DNA of 11,414 nt, from positions 1 to 11,414 of the forward strand of contig VGKK01000030.1 in the NCBI GenBank assembly GCA_016867095.1, written 5' to 3'. Positions 1-5,716 of this stretch are shown in pieces. The notes under the pieces were generated by a model. It worked only from the letters and a program-made list of their open reading frames with translations, searched no databases and was not told the DNA's origin. The stretch's first letter is position 1, and each line of letters opens with the position of its first letter. This DNA is from Candidatus Omnitrophota bacterium (GTDB lineage Bacteria; Omnitrophota; Gorgyraeia; Gygaellales; Profunditerraquicolaceae). A program made the position numbers and the translations under genes.

Positions 1-367
1 GGCCGCCAGCGGCGTAAACGTGGATATGATTGTGCAGAACGTCAGCCACCTGCGCCAGACGGATATTTCTTTTACCGTCACCAAGCCCGATATCCCCAAG
101 ACTATGAAATTCGCTAAAAAAGTGGGCAGGGCGATTCAGACGGGAGACGTATTGCTGGATGATGATATCGCCCGCATTTCCATAATCGGGGTGGGGATGA
201 AATCGCACCCCGGCGTAGCCGCCAAATGTTTTGAGGCCCTGGCCCAGCATAAGATAAACATAGAAATGATTTCTACTTCTGAAATCAGCATATCCTGTAT
301 TATCAAGAAGAAATTTTCCGAGGTCGCGGTGCGGACTCTGCATGAAAAATTCGGATTGGCCAAGTGA
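1..367 (+). CDS. lysC: Aspartate kinase, C-terminal regulatory part (5' end outside window)
   Basis: The reading frame is open from the first base (codons from position 2) to TGA at 365-367, giving about 121 residues of a longer protein whose start lies upstream. The fragment matches the tandem ACT domains at the C-terminus of aspartate kinase, which phosphorylates aspartate at the head of lysine, threonine, methionine and diaminopimelate synthesis. The visible family signatures are GVNVDMIVQNVS and TDISFTVTK in the first part, then ISIIGVGMKSHPGVAAKCFEAL, INIEMISTSEISIS and the closing LHEKFGL. The STSEISIS segment belongs to the effector-binding ACT interface, so feedback control by lysine and/or threonine is likely, but the effector cannot be told from sequence. 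The catalytic kinase domain is not in the window. A separately translated beta subunit, as in some Gram-positives, cannot be excluded. The protein ends only two bases before the heptamer repeats of the spacer. Confidence 0.93.
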   Translation, partial: AASGVNVDMIVQNVSHLRQTDISFTVTKPDIPKTMKFAKKVGRAIQTGDVLLDDDIARISIIGVGMKSHPGVAAKCFEALAQHKINIEMISTSEISISCIIKKKFSEVAVRTLHEKFGLAK

Positions 368-369
368 TT

Positions 370-504
370 GTGTAATGTGTAAAGTGTAACGTGTAATGTG
401 GGTGTAATGCAAAAGAATGTGTAACGAAAAAACAAGGCTTAAGTATTTCCATTACACATAGCGCCATTACACCAGCGTTACACATTACACATCTAACATT
501 ACAC
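370..504. repeat. Bipolar heptamer repeat filling the lysC-cimA spacer
   Basis: The left arm carries GTGTAAT-type heptamers in tandem at 370-376, 377-383, 384-390 and 391-397, with further copies at 402-408 and 419-425. The right arm carries the same unit inverted (ATTACAC or GTTACAC) at 451-457, 466-472, 477-483, 484-490 and 498-504. One pair of 13-bp segments, 370-382 and 478-490, is perfectly complementary, so the transcript can fold into a long imperfect hairpin. No U-tract follows it, so it is not a standard terminator. The right arm ends just before the Shine-Dalgarno sequence of cimA, so folding could affect initiation there; that is inference. I see no convincing promoter in the spacer. 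Confidence 0.85.
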
Positions 505-517
505 CGGGAGCGATATG

Positions 518-2089
518 ATGAAAGTTTTATTGTATGATACGACTTTAAGAGACGGCGCGCAAGGCGAAGGCATTTCTTATTCGGTTACGGATAAAATCCG
601 TATCAGCCAGGAGCTGGATAAAATAGGGATACCCTATATTGAAGGCGGCTGGCCCGGCTCTAACCCCAAAGATATGGAGTTTTATTTGAAGATGGCCAAA
701 TCCAGTTTGAAAAATGCGCAGTTAGTGGCCTTTGGCTCTACCCGCCGGCCGCATTCTCAGGCCTCTGGCGACAGCAATCTACGCGCTTTACTGGCCTCTA
801 AGGCCAGGGTGGCCACTATCTTTGGAAAGACCTGGGATTTGCACGTCAGAGATGTTTTAAAGACTACCCTTGAAGAGAACCTGGCGATGATTAAAGATAC
901 AGTCAGTTTCCTTGTCGCCAAGGGCCTGACGGTGTTTTATGATGCCGAGCATTTTTTTGATGCCTACAGGGCAAATAAGGAGTACAGCTTAAAGTGTCTT
1001 TTGGCTGCCCAGGAGGCGGGCGCAAAGGCGATTACTTTATGCGATACTAACGGCGGCACGATTACTTCTGAAATTAGCGAGGCCGTTGCCCAAATCCGGC
1101 CGCAGATTAGCGTTTGGCTGGGTATCCATTGCCATAATGACGCGGGCCTGGCAGTAGCCAATACCATTGCCGCGGCGCAGGCCGGCTGCGATATGGCGCA
1201 AGGCACGGTTAACGGCTATGGCGAGCGTTGCGGCAACGCGGATTTAGTCCCTATTATCGCCAATCTTAAAATTAAATTAGGCATTGATTGTATTGCCGCA
1301 GATAAGTTAAAGGAGTTGACGCATCTTTCGCACTTTGTCAGCGAAATCAGCAATATGAGGCAAAGGAGCGACCAGCCTTACACTGGAACATCCAGCTTTG
1401 CGCATAAGGGCGGGGTGCATATTAATGCCGTGATGAAGAACCCGGTAACCTATGAACATATTGACCCGGGCCTGGTGGGTAATCGGCGCAGGATATTAGT
1501 TTCAGAGTTGACCGGCAAGACTGGTATTTTAATCCGCGCCAAGGAATTAGACCTGGATTTATCTAAGGAAGACCCCAAGACCAAGAAGATTTTAAAACTG
1601 GTCCAGTCCCTGGAGCATCAGGGGTATCAGTTTGAGGCTGCGGAGGCCTCTTTTGAGTTATTGATGAAAAAGGCGTTTAAGAAATACAGGAAATTCTTTG
1701 AATTTAAAGGATTCCGCGTGGTAGTAGAGAAGCAGGCCGACAAAAAAATTACTTCCGAGGCAATTATAAAATTGAAGGTTAAGGGCGCCAAAGAACATAC
1801 TGCCGCCGAAGGCGACGGCCCGGTGAACGCCCTGGATAACGCCCTGCACAAGGCGCTGAAAGATTTTTATCCCGCGCTCTCTAAGATGCACCTTTCTGAT
1901 TTTAAGGTGCGCATATTAGATGAGAAGGCAGGCACTGCCGCCAAGGTGCGCGTTCTGATTCAGTCGCAGGACGAAAAGGATACCTGGAGCACGGTCGGCG
2001 TTTCCGAAAATATTATTGAGGCCAGCTGGCAAGCACTCGTTGATAGCGTAGAATACAAATTACTGAAAGATAGCTCTAATGATAGATGA
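518..2089 (+). CDS. cimA: (R)-citramalate synthase
   Basis: Citramalate synthase condenses acetyl-CoA with pyruvate to give (R)-citramalate, the first step of the threonine-independent route to 2-oxobutyrate and isoleucine. The N-terminal DRE-TIM metallolyase barrel shows YDTTLRDGAQGEG, with the catalytic Arg and metal-binding Asp in LRDG about residues 10-13, and HCHNDAGLAVANT near residues 204-216 with two metal-ligand histidines. NGYGERCGNADL follows. The C-terminal 130 residues are a LeuA-type dimerisation/allosteric domain with GPVNALDNALHKAL and a closing TVGVSENIIEASWQALVDS, typical of the citramalate synthase family and not of LeuA, so I prefer cimA over isopropylmalate or homocitrate synthase. 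Length (about 523 residues) is normal. Two ATGs lie in tandem at 515 and 518. The Shine-Dalgarno GGGAG at 506-510 is 7 nt from the second but only 4 nt from the first, and family members begin MKVLLYDTTLRDG, so 518 is chosen. The gene overlaps valS by 11 bp. Confidence 0.93.
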   Translation: MKVLLYDTTLRDGAQGEGISYSVTDKIRISQELDKIGIPYIEGGWPGSNPKDMEFYLKMAKSSLKNAQLVAFGSTRRPHSQASGDSNLRALLASKARVATIFGKTWDLHVRDVLKTTLEENLAMIKDTVSFLVAKGLTVFYDAEHFFDAYRANKEYSLKCLLAAQEAGAKAITLCDTNGGTITSEISEAVAQIRPQISVWLGIHCHNDAGLAVANTIAAAQAGCDMAQGTVNGYGERCGNADLVPIIANLKIKLGIDCIAADKLKELTHLSHFVSEISNMRQRSDQPYTGTSSFAHKGGVHINAVMKNPVTYEHIDPGLVGNRRRILVSELTGKTGILIRAKELDLDLSKEDPKTKKILKLVQSLEHQGYQFEAAEASFELLMKKAFKKYRKFFEFKGFRVVVEKQADKKITSEAIIKLKVKGAKEHTAAEGDGPVNALDNALHKALKDFYPALSKMHLSDFKVRILDEKAGTAAKVRVLIQSQDEKDTWSTVGVSENIIEASWQALVDSVEYKLLKDSSNDR

Positions 2090-4853
2090 ACTCTCCAAGC
2101 AATACCACCCCAAAGAAACCGAAGATAAGTGGTATAAATTCTGGGAAGAAAATAATTTATTTAGCGCCAAGGCCAACCCCAAGAAGAAGCCTTTCTGCAT
2201 AGTTATCCCGCCGCCCAATGTAACCGGAATTTTACATATGGGCCACGCCTTGAATAATACCATTCAGGATATCTTAATCCGTTACCAGCGCCTGAAGGGC
2301 AGGGAGTCTCTCTGGATGCCCGGCATAGACCATGCCGGTATTGCCACGCAGAATGTAGTGGAGAAACAGCTGGCTAAAGAGGGGCTAAAACGCCAGGACT
2401 TGGGCAGGGAAAAATTTATTGAGCGCGTCTGGCAGTGGAAAGAGCAATACGGCTCCACCATTATCAAACAGCTGAAGAAATTAGGCGCCTCCTGCGATTG
2501 GCCGCGCGCGCGCTTTACTATGGACGAGGAGTATTCGCAAGCGGTTAAAGAGGTATTTGTGGCTTTATGGGGCAAGGGCTTGATTTATCAGGACAACAAA
2601 GTCATTAACTGGTGCCCGCGCTGCCAGACAGCCCTTTCGGACGAAGAGGCGCCGCACCGCGAACTTCAGGGGAATCTCTATTATATAAAATATCCATTGA
2701 AGGAGTCACCAAGTCACCAAGTCACCAAGTCACCAGTGGAATACATCATAGTGGCTACTACGCGGCCGGAGACGATGTTGGGTGATACTGCGGTAGCGGT
2801 TAATCCCAAAGACAAGCGGTATAAGCATATCGTAGGCAAGACGTTAATTTTACCCTTAGTTAACCGCGAAATAAAAATAATCGCTGATAGCCTGGTGGAT
2901 ACTAAGTTCGGCACAGGGGCGGTAAAGGTCACCCCTAGCCATGACCCCAATGATTACCTTTTAGGCAAGAAACACAAGCTTGAATTTGTTAATGTGATGC
3001 ATCCCGACGGCCGGATGAATGAAAATGCCGGCGATTATAGCGGGTTAGACAGGTTTGAAGCCAGGGAAGTTATCCTGGAGGACTTAAAAGAGAAGAATTT
3101 GCTGGAGAAGACAGAGGCGCACCAGTTGTCCGCGGGGCATTGTTACCGCTGCCATACTATTATTGAGCCGTATTTATCCCGGCAGTGGTTTGTGAAAATG
3201 GCGCCTCTGGCAAAACCGGCGATCGCGGCCGTAAAAACAGGTAAGATTAAATTCTATCCTAAGCGCTGGACCAAGGTATATCTTAACTGGATGGAAAATA
3301 TTCAAGATTGGTGTATCTCGCGCCAGATCTGGTGGGGCCACCGTATCCCGTTGTGGCATTGCCAGGATTGCCAGAAAACAGCGGCAAGCGTAGATGACCT
3401 GAAAGAATGTCCGGTATGTAAATCTTCTCATCTTAAGCAGGACCAAGACGTGCTGGATACCTGGTTTTCTTCCTGGCTTTGGCCTTTTGCCACCTTTGGC
3501 TGGCCGTTTGTTGGTGAGCCAGTTAGCCAGTTAGCCAGTGAGCCAGTTAATAGGTTAAAGACTTTAACCGGCAAACCGGCAAACCGGCAAACCGGCGAAC
3601 TAAAATATTTCTACCCTACCTCTGTTCTGGTGACTGCCCCGGAGATCATCTTTTTCTGGGTAGCGCGGATGATTATGGCGGGCGAGGAATTTATGCGGGA
3701 TATCCCGTTCAGGGATGTCTATATCCACGGCACAGTGCGCGATATTGAAGGTAAAAAAATGTCCAAGTCCCTGGGTAATATTATTGACCCTTTGGATATT
3801 ATCAGTGAATACGGCGCTGACGCGCTGCGTTTTAGCTTGATTTCCATCACCGCCCAGGGCCAGGATGTGTTTTTATCCGAAGACAGGTTCCAGCAAGGCA
3901 GGAACTTTGCCAATAAAATCTGGAATGCCGCCAGGTTTATCCTGATGAATTTAGATAAAGCCGAAGTTCAGGCTGGGCTGGAATCCTTCAAGGGCCAGGA
4001 TTTAGGTATTGTCAATCGCTGGATATTAAGCAGATTCTATTCGGTTTTAAAAGAGACGGATAAGATGCTGGGGGCGTACCGTTTTAACGAGGCAGCCAAT
4101 GCCTTATACGGATTTTTTTGGCATGAGTTCTGCGATTGGTATTTAGAATTGGCCAAGCCAATTCTAGTTAACAGAGAACAGAGCGCAGGGCGCAGAAATA
4201 CCCAGATAGTGGCATACAAGGTATTGGAAAAATTTTTACGGGTAATACATCCTTTTATGCCTTTTATTACAGAAGAAATTTGGCAGAAATTACAATTCAC
4301 CACGTCACAAAGTCACCGCGTCACCAGTATAATGACCCAGGCTTGGCCCTCTGCGCAGGAAGAGATGATGGATAAGGCGGCAGAGGCTAAATTAAATTTA
4401 ATCTTTCAGGTCATTACCACTATAAGAAATATGCGGCAGGAACTGGAACTTGCGCCGGAAAAAGATATTGAGGCGGTGATTGCCGCATCCGGCAAAGCGC
4501 ACAGGGATTTCATAGATTCCCTATCTTTGGATATCAAAAGATTAGCCGGCTTATCGGCAATGCGTATTGAAGAGAAATATCAACACCCCAGGTCCAGCAT
4601 AACCAGTATCATCAAGGATGTGCATATCTCTATTTTGCTTGAAGGCGCGGTAGACCTGGAGAAAGAAAAAATTAAAATAGGGGAGCGCATAGAAAAAATA
4701 GAATTAGAAATCTCCGCAAAACAAAGGACTTTGGCCAATAAGGGATTTTTACAGAAAGCGCCCGCGGAAGTTATCGCGAAGGAAAAAGAAAGAGTAGTGG
4801 AATTAACCGCGACCTTAAAACGGCTGAAAGAGATTAGGGATGAATTACATTAA
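2079..4853 (+). CDS. valS: Valyl-tRNA synthetase with four in-frame repeat insertions
   Basis: This cytoplasmic class I synthetase charges tRNA-Val and hydrolyses mischarged threonine. HMGH (HIGH signature) lies at residues 53-56 after PPPNVTG, and KMSKS at 560-564. The CP1 editing domain follows with TTRPETMLGDTAV and KVTPSHDPNDY, then WCISRQIWWGHRIP and a four-cysteine zinc site (HCQDC, CPVC). DVLDTWFSSWLWPF precedes KMSKS. The anticodon-binding domain holds HPFMPFITEEIWQ, and the last 65 residues are the Lys/Glu-rich coiled-coil arm typical of ValS. At 924 residues it is longer than the roughly 880 of many bacterial ValS proteins. Short tandem repeats near residues 208-220, 479-507, 697-708 and 739-751 account for most of the excess, each between conserved motifs. 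All catalytic signatures are intact, so I read it as functional. The ATG lies inside the 3' end of cimA without a strong Shine-Dalgarno, so translation is probably coupled. The 3' end overlaps nadC. Confidence 0.96.
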   Translation: MIDELSKQYHPKETEDKWYKFWEENNLFSAKANPKKKPFCIVIPPPNVTGILHMGHALNNTIQDILIRYQRLKGRESLWMPGIDHAGIATQNVVEKQLAKEGLKRQDLGREKFIERVWQWKEQYGSTIIKQLKKLGASCDWPRARFTMDEEYSQAVKEVFVALWGKGLIYQDNKVINWCPRCQTALSDEEAPHRELQGNLYYIKYPLKESPSHQVTKSPVEYIIVATTRPETMLGDTAVAVNPKDKRYKHIVGKTLILPLVNREIKIIADSLVDTKFGTGAVKVTPSHDPNDYLLGKKHKLEFVNVMHPDGRMNENAGDYSGLDRFEAREVILEDLKEKNLLEKTEAHQLSAGHCYRCHTIIEPYLSRQWFVKMAPLAKPAIAAVKTGKIKFYPKRWTKVYLNWMENIQDWCISRQIWWGHRIPLWHCQDCQKTAASVDDLKECPVCKSSHLKQDQDVLDTWFSSWLWPFATFGWPFVGEPVSQLASEPVNRLKTLTGKPANRQTGELKYFYPTSVLVTAPEIIFFWVARMIMAGEEFMRDIPFRDVYIHGTVRDIEGKKMSKSLGNIIDPLDIISEYGADALRFSLISITAQGQDVFLSEDRFQQGRNFANKIWNAARFILMNLDKAEVQAGLESFKGQDLGIVNRWILSRFYSVLKETDKMLGAYRFNEAANALYGFFWHEFCDWYLELAKPILVNREQSAGRRNTQIVAYKVLEKFLRVIHPFMPFITEEIWQKLQFTTSQSHRVTSIMTQAWPSAQEEMMDKAAEAKLNLIFQVITTIRNMRQELELAPEKDIEAVIAASGKAHRDFIDSLSLDIKRLAGLSAMRIEEKYQHPRSSITSIIKDVHISILLEGAVDLEKEKIKIGERIEKIELEISAKQRTLANKGFLQKAPAEVIAKEKERVVELTATLKRLKEIRDELH
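2704..2735 (+). repeat. Four perfect 8-bp tandem units inside valS (editing domain)
   Basis: AGTCACCA is repeated exactly four times (2704-2711, 2712-2719, 2720-2727, 2728-2735). Because 8 is not divisible by 3, successive copies are read in different frames, giving the peptide SPSHQVTKSP. It falls between KYPL and EYIIVATTRPETMLGD of the CP1 editing domain, where most ValS proteins have only a short turn. The reading frame is preserved. Confidence 0.93.
3516..3595. repeat. Bipolar 8-bp array with central palindrome inside valS
   Basis: The left half has four units of type (G/T)AGCCAGT at 3516-3523, 3524-3531, 3532-3539 and 3540-3547. The right half has TTAACCGG at 3564-3571 and three exact CAAACCGG units at 3572-3595. 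Between them GGTTAAAG (3553-3560) and CTTTAACC (3562-3569) form a perfect inverted repeat around one base. An 8-bp period can be kept throughout, and the right units read in reverse (GCCGGTTT) resemble the left units (GCCAGTTA) at 6 of 8 positions, so the block is an imperfect long hairpin. It encodes about 27 residues (near 480-506) between TFGWP and LKYFYPTSVLVT, where typical ValS has only about 5. Confidence 0.9.
4144..4166. repeat. Perfect 10-bp inverted repeat inside valS
   Basis: TAGAATTGGC (4144-4153) and its exact complement GCCAATTCTA (4157-4166) are separated by three bases, giving a tight hairpin. It encodes the conserved LELAKPIL region, so part of the sequence is constrained by protein. 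It ends three bases before the heptamer array at 4170. It may be coincidental. Confidence 0.6.
4170..4197 (+). repeat. Four degenerate 7-bp units inside valS
   Basis: The units are AACAGAG, AACAGAG, CGCAGGG and CGCAGAA (4170-4176, 4177-4183, 4184-4190, 4191-4197). They share the pattern nnCAGnn and encode NREQSAGRR in the variable stretch between LAKPIL and the helix leading to LRVIHPFMPF. The first two units are identical. This array is more degenerate than the others and would be weak evidence taken alone. Confidence 0.6.
4296..4327 (+). repeat. Four degenerate 8-bp units inside valS (anticodon-binding domain)
   Basis: The units TTCACCAC, GTCACAAA, GTCACCGC and GTCACCAG (starts 4296, 4304, 4312, 4320) share the core TCAC with constant 8-bp spacing. 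They encode FTTSQSHRVTS between EEIWQKL and the IMTQAWP motif, a junction where other ValS proteins have a shorter loop. The GTCACC core is shared with the perfect array at 2704-2735. Confidence 0.78.
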
Positions 4854-5715
4854 CAGCTTACAACTTATCAGCTTGGTGCGCGCTGCCTTAAAGGAAGACC
4901 TGGGCAAAAGAGACCTGACCAGCGAGCTTATTATTCCCGCGGAAAAATCAGCGCGGGCAGTTTTATTGGCGAAACAGGACGCTGTGCTTTGCGGCCTGGA
5001 AGTGGCCAGGCTTGCCTTTAAATTGAAAGATAACCGGATTCAGTTTAAGCCGCTGGCAAAAGACGGCCAGCGCGTTAAAAAGGGGCAGGTTTTAGCCAGG
5101 ATACAGGGAAAGGCTAGGTCAATACTTGGCGCGGAGAGAGTGGCCTTGAATTTTTTGGGTTTACTTAGCGGCGTAGCCACCCAGGCCAATAGCTATGTAG
5201 AAGCAGCCAGGCCATATAAGGTAAAAATACTGGACACGCGTAAAACTATCCCCGGCTTAAGGGATCTGGAAAAATACGCGGTAAGGACAGGCGGCGGCTT
5301 CAACCACCGGATGCGGCTGGGGGATATGGTGCTGGTTAAGGATAATCATATTCAAGTCACAAGTTATAAGTCACAAGTCACAAGTTTAGAGGATATAATT
5401 AGGCAGGTTAGAAAAAGAATATCTAAAAAAATTAAGTTAGAAATAGAAGTGAGGAATTTAAGAGAATTTAAGGAAGCGCTGAAGGCCGGGCCGGACATTA
5501 TTATGTTAGACAATATGAGTATAGCCGATATCAAAAAAGCGATTAGGCTGCGTCGCTATACGCTATACGCTAAACGCTATCCGCTATTAGAGGCCTCCGG
5601 CGGCATCACCCTGAAAAATATCAGAAGAATCGCTTCCGCGGGCATAGAGAGGATTTCCGTGGGAGCGCTTACCCATTCAGTCAACTCCATAGATATCAGT
5701 TTAGAAATCCTATAG
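4840..5715 (+). CDS. nadC: Quinolinate phosphoribosyltransferase (nicotinate-nucleotide pyrophosphorylase, carboxylating)
   Basis: NadC converts quinolinate and PRPP to nicotinate mononucleotide with release of CO2 and pyrophosphate, the step that commits quinolinate to NAD. Signatures in order are EDLGKRDLTSE near residues 19-29, ERVALNFLGLLSGVAT near 99-114, DTRKTIPGLR at 132-141, KYAVRTGGGFNHR at 145-157, KDNH at 167-170, LEIEV, MLDN, LEASGGI and ISVGALTHS. These cover the substrate- and phosphate-binding residues of the family, so activity is expected. Two 35-bp heptamer arrays lie in the frame: one directly after KDNH, the other just before LEASGGI. Total length of 291 residues is slightly above usual. 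The ATG lies 14 bp inside valS, which suggests translational coupling. No nadA or nadB is present in the window. Confidence 0.95.
   Translation: MNYINSLQLISLVRAALKEDLGKRDLTSELIIPAEKSARAVLLAKQDAVLCGLEVARLAFKLKDNRIQFKPLAKDGQRVKKGQVLARIQGKARSILGAERVALNFLGLLSGVATQANSYVEAARPYKVKILDTRKTIPGLRDLEKYAVRTGGGFNHRMRLGDMVLVKDNHIQVTSYKSQVTSLEDIIRQVRKRISKKIKLEIEVRNLREFKEALKAGPDIIMLDNMSIADIKKAIRLRRYTLYAKRYPLLEASGGITLKNIRRIASAGIERISVGALTHSVNSIDISLEIL
5354..5388 (+). repeat. Heptamer array inside nadC next to the active-site KDNH motif
   Basis: The units are AAGTCAC, AAGTTAT, AAGTCAC, AAGTCAC and AAGTTTA, starting at 5354, 5361, 5368, 5375 and 5382. They encode roughly QVTSYKSQVTSL (residues 172-183), inserted immediately after KDNHI, where most NadC proteins run straight into a short Ala/Gly-rich turn. 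Three units are identical and all five share AAGT. Confidence 0.88.
5554..5588 (+). repeat. Heptamer array inside nadC before LEASGGI
   Basis: Five units of CGCTAnn start at 5554, 5561, 5568, 5575 and 5582 (CGCTATA, CGCTATA, CGCTAAA, CGCTATC, CGCTATT). They are read as RYTLYAKRYPLL (residues 239-250), linking the helix after MLDNM to the LEASGGI strand. The array has the same 5 x 7 bp architecture as the one at 5354-5388, but an unrelated unit. Confidence 0.9.
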
Positions 5716-5716
5716 C

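Noticed and set aside
518..2089. 2-isopropylmalate synthase (leuA) instead of cimA
   Set aside because: The C-terminal motifs GPVNALDNAL and TVGVSENIIEASW and the YDTTLRDGAQGEG start fit the citramalate synthase family better.
2704..4327. valS as a pseudogene disrupted by repeats
   Set aside because: The frame is continuous for 924 codons and all catalytic, editing, zinc and tRNA-arm motifs are present.
2704..5588. CRISPR array
   Set aside because: Units are 7-8 bp and directly adjacent with no unique spacers, and they lie within translated genes.
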